Below, one piece after another: positions 5,984 through 11,932 of a stretch of 11,932 bases of DNA. The DNA is from Synechococcales cyanobacterium PMM_0002 (lineage in GTDB: Bacteria; Cyanobacteriota; Cyanobacteriia; Elainellales; Elainellaceae). The notes below the pieces were generated by a model. It saw nothing but the letters and a program-made list of their open reading frames with translations, was not told where the DNA came from and made no database searches. The position numbers and the translations under genes are program-made. Position 1 is the first letter of the stretch; each line of letters opens with the position of its first letter. The DNA lies in the NCBI GenBank assembly GCA_949127925.1, contig CASBQX010000219.1:1-11932 (forward strand), written 5' to 3'.

Positions 5984-6997
5984 CTAGCCTCCCGCATATT
6001 TGCCCAACGCTGCCATACTGTTAGACTCGGCGCGATGATATAGAATCCGCTGAGCCGCCGCCACTTGGTCGGCTCGACCCATCCAGGTTTGCATAGCGGC
6101 TTGCTGAAGTGCCCGACCATAGGAAAAGGTCAGCGTCCAGGGCAATTTCCCTGAGTAGAGCGCATTCATCGCATTCAGGTGATCTGTGGCCTGTTCATCA
6201 CCCTGCCCACCCGATAAGAACGCACAGCCCGGTACTGAAGCAGGCACACAATCTAGCAAGCAGCGTACGGTGGCATGAGCGACTTGTTCTACACTGACCT
6301 GCTCAGGACTTTGTTGACCCGGAACCACCATACTCGGCTTCAGAATCATCTGATCTAATGCAATGCCCTGGCGATAGAGCTGCTGAAATACCGTTTTTAA
6401 TACGGCTTGATGAACGTCGAAACTACGCTCTAGAGTATGGTAGCCGTCCATCAAAACTTCGGGTTCAACAATGGGGACAATGCCATTTTCTTGACAGAGT
6501 GCGGCATAGCGAGCCAAGACATGGGCATTGGTTTCAATACACCGTTGAGACGGAGTGCGATCATTGCCAATACTAATCACTGCGCGCCATTTAGCAAACC
6601 GGGCACCCAATTTGTAGTATTCAATCAGGCGATCGCGCAGTCCATCTAAGCCTTCAGTAATCAACTCTCTCGGGGTTAGAGCCAGCGGCTTTACGCCCAA
6701 GTCTACCTTAATACCTGGAATGATCCCTGCCTGTTTTAGTACCTGCGGGAACGGAACACTAGCTTGCGTGGACTGACGAATAGTTTCATCAAATAAAATG
6801 ACGCCACTAAAAAAATTCCCCACACCCGCCGCTGTAAATAGCATCTCCCGATAGGCGCGGCGCATCTCTTCGGTTTGGAGAATACCCAGTTTCTCAAAAC
6901 GCTTATTGGCAGTGCTGAAGCTTTCATCGGCAGCTAAGATGCCTTTCCCGTTGGCAACCATTGCCTGGGCGATCGCTTTTAATTCGTTTGCATCCAT
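5984..6997 (-). CDS. Class I fructose-bisphosphate aldolase
   Basis: The Schiff-base aldolase cleaves fructose 1,6-bisphosphate to dihydroxyacetone phosphate and glyceraldehyde 3-phosphate (reversibly), and may also act in the Calvin cycle. Counting from the ATG at 6997 (337 residues), the active-site residues are D24 (GILAADES), K97 (GIKVD), K136 (FAKWRAVI), E178 and E180 (IVEPEVLMDG), the Schiff-base K220 (ILKPSMVVPG), S262 (LSGGQ) and R295 (YGRAL). All match the rabbit-muscle set, so the enzyme should be active. A GTG three codons earlier (7006) extends the frame, but AGGTGA at 7003-7008 lies 5 nt before the ATG and overlaps that GTG, which favours the ATG. Cyanobacteria usually also carry a class II aldolase; class I copies are reported as stress- or salt-responsive in some species (family knowledge). 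It is separated from the PPC-like gene by about 150 bp. Confidence 0.96.
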   Translation of the reverse strand: MDANELKAIAQAMVANGKGILAADESFSTANKRFEKLGILQTEEMRRAYREMLFTAAGVGNFFSGVILFDETIRQSTQASVPFPQVLKQAGIIPGIKVDLGVKPLALTPRELITEGLDGLRDRLIEYYKLGARFAKWRAVISIGNDRTPSQRCIETNAHVLARYAALCQENGIVPIVEPEVLMDGYHTLERSFDVHQAVLKTVFQQLYRQGIALDQMILKPSMVVPGQQSPEQVSVEQVAHATVRCLLDCVPASVPGCAFLSGGQGDEQATDHLNAMNALYSGKLPWTLTFSYGRALQQAAMQTWMGRADQVAAAQRILYHRAESNSMAALGKYAGG

Positions 6998-7002
6998 GGC
7001 TA

Positions 7003-7008
7003 TCACCT
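7003..7008 (-). promoter_or_regulatory. Ribosome site deciding the aldolase start
   Basis: AGGTGA on the minus strand lies 5 nt before the ATG at 6997. It contains the alternative GTG (7004-7006), which has no Shine-Dalgarno of its own. The ATG is therefore the better start. Confidence 0.6.
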
Positions 7009-7145
7009 ATCGAGGGTCAGTGCTTCTGTCTAATTTAGCGTTCCTGAACTAAAAGGGGATGTGCTCTACGTGTCTGAGGGCAAGAATGCTGATGTTAGAG
7101 GCTTCTTAGCTCAACAATTGAGGGGCGATCGCTATAAATCAATGG

Positions 7146-7904
7146 TTAGGAAAACCATCTGGGAAAATAAATGGTTTCGCTCGGGGGCTGATAGCCAAAT
7201 AGGCCAGAAAACCCACGGATAAATACAGTTTCACTCCGGCTATTGACAAACAGTCGATCGGGGCGACCGTTGGTAAATTCGGCTGATTCTCTCGTTGACG
7301 TTAGGGCGATCGCATTGATATACAACGTAGTAGCAATGCTGGGATATTGCACATTTAACGCATTATAAAAAGTCGGCTCATCTCCCAAAAAGGAGCTAAC
7401 CTGCGGATCTAGGAAGATTAACTCATCGGGGTTTGCCGGTAGCCGTTCATACCCAAATTCATTGCTATAAAATGACTGGCTAGGTGCAATCGGCAGCGCT
7501 CCTCCTGACGCAGCGGTTGCTAGCCGAAGGTTATAAACGGTTCTGCTGTTACGAGCTGCCACTCGCAAAAAATAGGTACCGGGTTGTAGAGTAAGGCCAA
7601 TGGCTTCGGTCTGGCGTCCCGCGCGCGTTGACTGAGCTAGCAAGGTTTTCCCTTGAAATAAAGCAAGATCAGCGTTACTTTTTAATCCACTTAAGGTAGC
7701 GTTAACTTGGCTTTGACTAGATACTCTAAATTTGAAAAGATCAAATTTATTTCTTAGATCAACACTCCCCCTTAAAGTCCTGTTGGCCTTGATCAATTTG
7801 GCTTGATTCAGCTGCCTATCTGTATTTCTCATCAGTAGCCCGCTGAGACGCGGTGTTGGGTTGGCGGTAAATGATGCATTTATTATAAAACTTACAGGTA
7901 GCAT
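7146..7904 (-). CDS. PPC-domain-like protein with unassigned C-terminal half
   Basis: A 252-residue protein. Residues about 34-130 resemble the bacterial pre-peptidase C-terminal (PPC) beta-sandwich found in secreted and surface proteins: LRGSVDLRNKFDLFKFRV, then NADLALFQGKTLLAQS, and the closing LQPGTYFLRVAAR followed by a YNLRLAT strand. Residues about 145-252 are aromatic-rich (FYSNEFGYERLP, PSETIYFPRWFS) and match no domain I know. No convincing signal peptide follows the ATG at 7904. The frame is closed by a TGA seven codons upstream, so a longer export signal is not available in this frame. The next in-frame Met is residue 25. The ribosome site is weak. It follows the CHASE2 cyclase on the same strand after 170 bp, so co-transcription with the FecR/cyclase pair is possible but not demonstrated. 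No protease motif is present. Confidence 0.72.
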   Translation of the reverse strand: MLPVSFIINASFTANPTPRLSGLLMRNTDRQLNQAKLIKANRTLRGSVDLRNKFDLFKFRVSSQSQVNATLSGLKSNADLALFQGKTLLAQSTRAGRQTEAIGLTLQPGTYFLRVAARNSRTVYNLRLATAASGGALPIAPSQSFYSNEFGYERLPANPDELIFLDPQVSSFLGDEPTFYNALNVQYPSIATTLYINAIALTSTRESAEFTNGRPDRLFVNSRSETVFIRGFSGLFGYQPPSETIYFPRWFS

Positions 7905-7938
7905 TATCGCATTAGTGCTTAGTCAACACAAACTACGC

Positions 7939-8082
7939 TTAACCTAGCAACTGCACCGAGTCATATTGTCCTGACAACTGCGGGTAAAACGGTGCTTGAC
8001 CATGCAAACGTCTGCTGGCAACACCAAAATTTTGGCAGGGGTGCGCGATCGGCTTAACGTCGGCGGCAAATTTCTTAGCCAT
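7939..8082 (-). CDS. Possible 47-codon ORF overlapping the cyclase stop
   Basis: An ATG at 8082 lies inside the last codons of the cyclase gene (CATGGCTAA: the cyclase reads His-Gly-stop, while the shifted frame reads ATG-GCT-AAG). It opens a 47-residue frame starting MAKKFAADVKPIAHP and ending in TAA at 7939. The overlap is the kind that allows translational coupling. The product is basic with no recognised domain. It could equally be non-coding sequence after the cyclase. Confidence 0.22.
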   Translation of the reverse strand: MAKKFAADVKPIAHPCQNFGVASRRLHGQAPFYPQLSGQYDSVQLLG

Positions 8083-10168
8083 GAACTGCTTGCGCCTGAT
8101 CATCTGGAACTGCTTCATCAAGCTCTGACACAAATGCAGCAAGTTTCTCGTGCACCTGGTGATAGAGCGCTGGATCGTCTCCCTTTAAGCCAATCAGGCT
8201 ATAGAGTTTCACCAAATTGCTCCCGCGCCCCTTGAGCGCATGATCGCCCACACAAACCACATCTACAGCATCTTTGACCAGCTCATACAAAAACTCGGTA
8301 ATCAGAATATCGGTGCCAAACGTGCGGGTTGCGCCTTCCACCCGGCTAGCAATGTTGACCGCATCGCCAATTAAGGCATACTCTCGCCGTCGCGCAGAGC
8401 CAATGTCGCCGGCGATCGCTTCGCCAAAATTAATCCCGATGCCGTTGAAGAAAATGGGTTTACCCTGCTGTTGCCAAATTTGTTGCAGTGCCGCTAGCGC
8501 CCGTCGCATTCCCAGCGCTGCCCGGATGGCGTTCATGGCATCGGTTTGTGCGCCTTGAGACAGGGGAGAGCCAAATTCGGCCATGATCGCATCTCCAATG
8601 AACTTATCGACCGTGCCGCCTTGGTCTAGAATCACCTCCACCATGCCGTTGAGGTAGGTATTGAGCTGCTCTAACAGGTCTTCTGGCTCAACGGTGAGCG
8701 ACAAGGTGGTGAAGCCACGAATATCGCAGAACATTACCGCTGCCTTGACGCGACGCCCCTTGAGCAACTGTTGAAAATCGTTGGAGTGATGGGTCAGAAT
8801 TTCGTTCACAATGGGGGCGGCCACATAGCGATCGAGGGTTTGCCGCAGTCGTCGCTGTTCGAGCTGGGTGCTGAAGGTGCCAGCCACGAGGCTAGAAATG
8901 CCGCCCAAGGCGATCGCCAATATAGGAACCGTTGTCGGCACAATGCGGTTGCCATAGGTAAAACTGACATAGCTGATCGTGCCCCAGGCGATCGCCACCC
9001 CCAACGCGCCTAGCAATTGCGCCACAGGCTTTTTGAACCAGCCGATAATCACAGCGCCCGCCCCGCTGACGCCCAGTAAAATTAGCAATCCTTGCAGAGG
9101 ACGAGAGCTAACCGCGTGGGTGATAATCCGATCTTGCATCAAAGTGGCGATCGCATTGGCATGCAGTTCAACCCCTGGCATAGTTTCAGAAAATGGCGTT
9201 GGCACCACGTCATTGCCCAGATCATTGGCCAACGGCCCAATTAGCACCAGCTTGTCTTTGAAGGTATGATTTTGCAAATGCACCTGCCAATTCACCGGGT
9301 CTAGCACATGCCAGAACGGCACCCGAGGAAAGGTAGTGGGCGGGCCATAGAAGAAAATTTCTCCCGTTGCTGCCGTTGGGTGAGGTAGCTGCGCCGCTCT
9401 TAAGGTTGCTTCGGCAAACGAGTCAATCCCCTCACCCAACCCTTGGGGGCGAAGCACCTGCTGAATCAGGTTTTCGGGGAGCTGATAGACCCGTTTATCT
9501 GGATCTTGCAGAAAATTGATTAAGCCATAGCTACTAGGCGGCGCTTGAAAGCTAGGATTGGGCAAACTGATTTGTGCCTGCTCCCCGGCTTCCGGCGTCC
9601 CAAAGGCTTCATAGTTAGCCGCCAGCGTGATGCGCCCCCGGTACCGCTTGAGCACCTGAGCCAATCGCTGATCATCATCAGCCCCATATAAGCTGGGGTC
9701 AGTTAAGACCAGATCCACCGCCACCGAGCGAGCACCCGCCTGCATTAATTGGTCAATCACCTGGGCATACGCTGTGCGCTGCCACGGCCAAGCTTGAATG
9801 GTCTCTAAGCTAGGGTAACGCTGTGGATCGCTCAAATAGTCGGCTCCCCGCGCCAGTGACGCCGGGTCAATCGCCAAAATCACAATATTGTCGGGCGGGG
9901 GAACGTCGCCCCGCAGCCGAAAGAACAATACCTGCGCCTGCCGTTCCATCCACTGCGCTGTCCCTAAATTAATCCCCGTGGCGATCGCCCCCGTCAGCGC
10001 CCACAGCCCCATCAATCCATATCCCAGTCGGCTCCAATACAGCCGGGAAAGCGGGCGATCGCGGTTGGCAACCCTTTCTTGCTTTCGTTCTACCGATCTA
10101 GGTTGTATCGATTTAGGTTCTATGGATTTAGGCTCTATCGATTTAGATTGCGATCGCTGACCCCACAT
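8075..10168 (-). CDS. CHASE2-domain adenylate/guanylate cyclase (class III)
   Basis: A 697-residue membrane sensor that makes a cyclic nucleotide from a purine nucleoside triphosphate. Order: an N-terminal tail with KSIEP repeats (9-28); a membrane helix (about 48-68); an extracytoplasmic CHASE2 sensor (about 72-350, with DNIVILAIDPASL and LVLIGPLANDLGND); three membrane helices (about 357-377, 382-402, 408-430); a linker; and the catalytic domain (about 472-655). The metal-binding Asp residues are D482 (MFCDIRGFT) and D526 (FIGDAIMAEFG). N605 and R609 (VNIASRVEG) are the transition-state pair, and K646 (ALKGRG) the phosphate-binding Lys. K522 is the purine-selecting Lys, but its usual Thr/Asp partner is A598 (REYALIGDAVN), so ATP preference is uncertain. 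AGGAG lies 6 nt before the ATG. It follows the FecR-domain gene by 43 bp and is probably co-transcribed with it. Confidence 0.94.
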   Translation of the reverse strand: MWGQRSQSKSIEPKSIEPKSIQPRSVERKQERVANRDRPLSRLYWSRLGYGLMGLWALTGAIATGINLGTAQWMERQAQVLFFRLRGDVPPPDNIVILAIDPASLARGADYLSDPQRYPSLETIQAWPWQRTAYAQVIDQLMQAGARSVAVDLVLTDPSLYGADDDQRLAQVLKRYRGRITLAANYEAFGTPEAGEQAQISLPNPSFQAPPSSYGLINFLQDPDKRVYQLPENLIQQVLRPQGLGEGIDSFAEATLRAAQLPHPTAATGEIFFYGPPTTFPRVPFWHVLDPVNWQVHLQNHTFKDKLVLIGPLANDLGNDVVPTPFSETMPGVELHANAIATLMQDRIITHAVSSRPLQGLLILLGVSGAGAVIIGWFKKPVAQLLGALGVAIAWGTISYVSFTYGNRIVPTTVPILAIALGGISSLVAGTFSTQLEQRRLRQTLDRYVAAPIVNEILTHHSNDFQQLLKGRRVKAAVMFCDIRGFTTLSLTVEPEDLLEQLNTYLNGMVEVILDQGGTVDKFIGDAIMAEFGSPLSQGAQTDAMNAIRAALGMRRALAALQQIWQQQGKPIFFNGIGINFGEAIAGDIGSARRREYALIGDAVNIASRVEGATRTFGTDILITEFLYELVKDAVDVVCVGDHALKGRGSNLVKLYSLIGLKGDDPALYHQVHEKLAAFVSELDEAVPDDQAQAVHG
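10091..10150. repeat. Four tandem 15-bp repeats encoding KSIEP-type units
   Basis: Four in-phase units lie at 10091-10105, 10106-10120, 10121-10135 and 10136-10150, each close to TATCGATTTAGGTTC on the plus strand. On the coding strand they give the KSIEP / KSIEP / KSIQP / RSVER segment in the cytoplasmic tail of the cyclase. The 15-bp length preserves the frame, so copy-number change would lengthen or shorten the tail without breaking the protein. Confidence 0.88.
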
Positions 10169-10211
10169 TGATTACTCCTGTCTGACTAGTTTTACGGTCA
10201 GGGTGACTCTG

Positions 10212-11075
10212 CTATAAACCAAACGGGAGGAGATGGCGAATGGTTGGGGGTCTAGGGATAACTGGTGAGCTGAGCGGGAAGGGAACATTGGGATAGAGTC
10301 GCTGAAATGCATTACGGATATTGGCAATCCCTGGCAGTTGTTCTACGTAGTTGCGGAACAAGTCTCCGTTCAGAATGGCCAAAAAATCATCAGCGCTGAT
10401 CCGCGCCGCCGCGCCCAGCCGTTCACCTCGACGCGTGGAAATTTCTTCACCCGCCCTTAACGTGACAGTATCCGGGGTTTCGGTGCTAGAGGGCGTTTGA
10501 GGCTGACTAGGTCGAGGGAAACCGAGAAACCGATAACGGCGACCCGGCACCGTAGAAGACAAGGCTGAGCCTGCCCTACTCGTGAGTTCGGGTTGCTTTG
10601 TGACCAATACTTCCCCGTCTAGAACTTGGATCTCTTCTTGACCCGTCTCATCCACCTTCATGATATAGGTGGTACCCCGCACGCCAGCCGTGATCGAGCT
10701 GGTACAGCCGTTGACTGCCCCATTCACCAATAGCACCCCCCGTTGCAACTGAGCGCACTGACCAATTGTCAGGACAGAGTTACGCGACAGACGGGCAACC
10801 GCACCCGTATTGAAGGTGACCTGCGTGCGGGCGCTACCGGTACGGACTTGCTGGCCGCGACTGGCCACATCACGCACTCGCGCTGTGTTGTTTTGGATAT
10901 AAACCTGGTTGCCGTCCAAGATCTCAGAAATTGTTCCGCGACTGATGGCAGTTTGAGCAGCCAAAGGGGAATTGAACAACCCTAAGGTCAGAATCAGTCC
11001 TAAGCCGATGAGAAACGAATGAAATGAGTTCCATCTCAACGATCTCGACCTAGCAAGGCGATGTGAGTTGGGCAT
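10212..11075 (-). CDS. Secreted FecR-domain protein
   Basis: A 287-residue exported protein. A basic n-region (RLARSRSLRW) is followed by a hydrophobic core (FLIGLGLILTLGLF) and a likely signal-peptidase site after PLAA at residue 40. A FecR-type beta domain spans about residues 74-160: GQQVRTGSARTQVTFNTGAV, ARLSRNSVLTIG, ITAGVRGTTYIMKV and IQVLDGEVLVTK. C107 and C124 could form a disulfide in the periplasm. The C-terminal third is Pro/Thr/Arg-rich and probably flexible. Many proteins with this domain are not the classical iron-dicitrate anti-sigma regulator; no sigma-factor or TonB receptor gene is nearby, so that role is not supported. It precedes the CHASE2 cyclase by 43 bp on the same strand. 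An exported partner or ligand-binding subunit for the CHASE2 sensor is a reasonable inference. The ATG has no clear Shine-Dalgarno. Confidence 0.9.
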   Translation of the reverse strand: MPNSHRLARSRSLRWNSFHSFLIGLGLILTLGLFNSPLAAQTAISRGTISEILDGNQVYIQNNTARVRDVASRGQQVRTGSARTQVTFNTGAVARLSRNSVLTIGQCAQLQRGVLLVNGAVNGCTSSITAGVRGTTYIMKVDETGQEEIQVLDGEVLVTKQPELTSRAGSALSSTVPGRRYRFLGFPRPSQPQTPSSTETPDTVTLRAGEEISTRRGERLGAAARISADDFLAILNGDLFRNYVEQLPGIANIRNAFQRLYPNVPFPLSSPVIPRPPTIRHLLPFGL

Positions 11076-11506
11076 AACGTGCGTTTAAAGATCGGTGGGC
11101 AGGGTAAGCAAGCAATAGTTTTCACCTAGAGCTTTAGTAAAGGGTTAGACCCATCACTAAACAGCCTGCTTATAAATACGCAGCTTGGCAACCCTTTTCA
11201 GTACATCTATGCAAAACTTTTACGCTTGCTTGTCGCGCGCGCTTACAGCCTTCTTGGTCACGACGACGCGGAAACTGCTGGTGCTGTCAACACTTGCAGA
11301 GTCCCCGGACGTAGCTGTAGTTCCCGCTTTCGGTAGTGAAAACACTTCTCAACGGCGTGGCGATTTCGGCCTGGAAGCATTGCCTCAAGCTGCGGTGTTG
11401 CACTGGACTTCGATGCGGTTGGAAGCCGCCATAGATCCAACCTTCCGTCTTCTACGTTTGCGTCTAGCTGGAACAAGTCATGCAATGTCACCTAAAGCAT
11501 TGCCGC
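11076..11506. other. Gap between two minus-strand genes
   Basis: This 431-bp region lies between the end of the right-hand pentapeptide gene and the FecR gene. It should contain the FecR/cyclase promoter on the minus strand and perhaps a terminator for the pentapeptide gene. A hairpin lies at 11133-11161, and a doubtful plus-strand ORF fills much of the rest. No confident -35/-10 pair and no HIP1 site were found. Confidence 0.5.
11133..11161 (-). promoter_or_regulatory. Hairpin in the FecR leader region
   Basis: TTTAGT (11133-11138) pairs with ACTAAA (11156-11161), and inside it GGG (11142-11144) pairs with CCC (11150-11152), with a symmetric 3x3 internal loop. It lies 58-86 bp upstream of the FecR ATG. 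It could be a leader structure, an operator or a terminator of upstream transcription. Confidence 0.35.
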
Positions 11507-11526
11507 TCAGTTACTACCCCAAGTGA
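11185..11526 (+). CDS. Doubtful ORF opposite the FecR/pentapeptide direction
   Basis: A 113-codon frame starting at TTG (11185), with an internal ATG at 11209 (MQNFYACLSRALTAFL), ending in TGA. Neither start has a ribosome site. The last 20 bases overlap the end of the convergent pentapeptide gene. The product has a mildly hydrophobic N-terminus and a basic C-terminal part (RLLRLRLAGTSHA) but no recognisable domain. A minus-strand frame of 77 codons also covers much of it. Chance is the more likely explanation. Confidence 0.2.
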   Translation: MATLFSTSMQNFYACLSRALTAFLVTTTRKLLVLSTLAESPDVAVVPAFGSENTSQRRGDFGLEALPQAAVLHWTSMRLEAAIDPTFRLLRLRLAGTSHAMSPKALPLSYYPK

Positions 11527-11932
11527 CCCAGCTATGAGAGATTCTCACAGAAGATACTTCACAGGGTTGCGACTGGCTCAAAATTAGTTCTTGGCAATCT
11601 TCTCCACTTAAATCAACGCCATTCAAGTCGGTGCAATCGAATATAGCCTGATTCAAATTCGCGCCAGTCAGATCCGCCTCGCACAAATTTGCCCCCCGCA
11701 GGTCAGCTTCAATTAAATTGGCGCTGCGCAGGTCGGCATGGCTTAAATCTGCTCCGACTAAACTGGTTTGAACTAAATGTGCTCCAATCAAATTAACATC
11801 GCGGAGGGTTGCCCCACTCAAATCAGCTTGACTTAAATCTGCGTTCGTTAGGTTAGCTCGGCTGAGGTCAACACGACTCAGATTTGCTCCGGTTAAATCG
11901 GCTCCGCTTAAGTCTGCCTGACTCAAACAAAC
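11507..11932 (-). CDS. Pentapeptide-repeat protein (5' end beyond window)
   Basis: The frame is open to the right edge. The visible TTG at 11926 is an internal Leu of a repeat, preceded in frame by Val-Cys, so the real start lies outside the window. About 105 of the 141 visible residues are A(D/N)LxX pentapeptides (ADLSGADLTGANLSRVDL, continuing to DLNGVDLSGED), which predicts a beta-helix. The final 30 or so residues (QELILSQSQPCEVSSVRISH onward to WGSN) are not repetitive and form a tail. Whether the protein is exported cannot be judged without its N-terminus. Its stop lies 431 bp before the FecR gene on the same strand. Confidence 0.87.
   Translation of the reverse strand, partial: VCLSQADLSGADLTGANLSRVDLSRANLTNADLSQADLSGATLRDVNLIGAHLVQTSLVGADLSHADLRSANLIEADLRGANLCEADLTGANLNQAIFDCTDLNGVDLSGEDCQELILSQSQPCEVSSVRISHSWVTWGSN

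Noticed and set aside
8274..10160. Several plus-strand ORFs of 80-96 codons
   Set aside because: They lie wholly inside the cyclase gene, whose catalytic and sensor motifs identify the minus strand as coding.
10212..11075. Classical FecR iron-dicitrate anti-sigma regulator
   Set aside because: The protein has a signal peptide and no cytoplasmic anti-sigma segment, and no FecI-type sigma factor or TonB receptor gene is in the window.
11258..11491. Minus-strand 77-codon ORF in the right-hand gap
   Set aside because: No domain and no ribosome site, and it is antisense to another equally weak ORF.

Overview
The window looks like a chromosomal segment of a cyanobacterium, probably a filamentous or Leptolyngbya/Nostoc-like lineage (inference). 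The palindrome GCGATCGC (HIP1) occurs at least 19 times in about 12 kb, against about 0.2 expected by chance. The gene families also fit: pentapeptide-repeat proteins, a bacterial phytochelatin-synthase-like peptidase of the Alr0975 type, a manganese catalase, a class I aldolase and a CHASE2 nucleotide cyclase. Nearly all genes lie on the minus strand. No tRNA, rRNA, CRISPR array, transposase or phage gene was seen.

Layout. 1-1288: a two-gene minus-strand unit, with an exported pentapeptide-repeat protein followed by a membrane-anchored protein of unknown function cut by the left edge. 1289-2052: a gene-poor, partly AT-rich gap holding a MITE-like inverted-repeat element, a diverged 61-bp-spaced direct repeat, a weak ORF and an exact 3 x 13-bp tandem repeat. 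2053-2391: a small two-helix membrane protein on the plus strand, convergent with the exported phytochelatin-synthase-like protein (2413-3177). 3416-4581: a manganese catalase preceded by a small hydrophilic protein. 4582-5004: an AT-rich divergent promoter region with several palindromes. 5005-5871: a YghA/YhdF-type short-chain dehydrogenase on the plus strand, convergent with a class I fructose-bisphosphate aldolase. 7146-11075: FecR-domain protein, then CHASE2 cyclase, then (after a gap) a PPC-domain-like protein, all on the minus strand. 11076-11506: a gap with a hairpin and one doubtful ORF. 11507-11932: the 3' part of a second pentapeptide-repeat gene.

How the genes may work together. 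The stretch 2413-6997 reads as a stress and redox neighbourhood: a glutathione-cleaving peptidase, a peroxide-destroying catalase, a general-stress-type dehydrogenase and a class I aldolase. This is inference from families and proximity; the genes are not one operon. The clearest functional unit is the FecR/CHASE2-cyclase pair, 43 bp apart. Both encode domains predicted to sit outside the cytoplasmic membrane, and the cyclase has an intracellular catalytic domain, so the pair could convert an envelope signal into a cyclic nucleotide. The cyclase has its metal and transition-state residues, but it has alanine where the purine-selecting Thr/Asp is usual, and a 15-bp tandem repeat encodes its N-terminal tail. 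This module is the most interesting candidate in the window.
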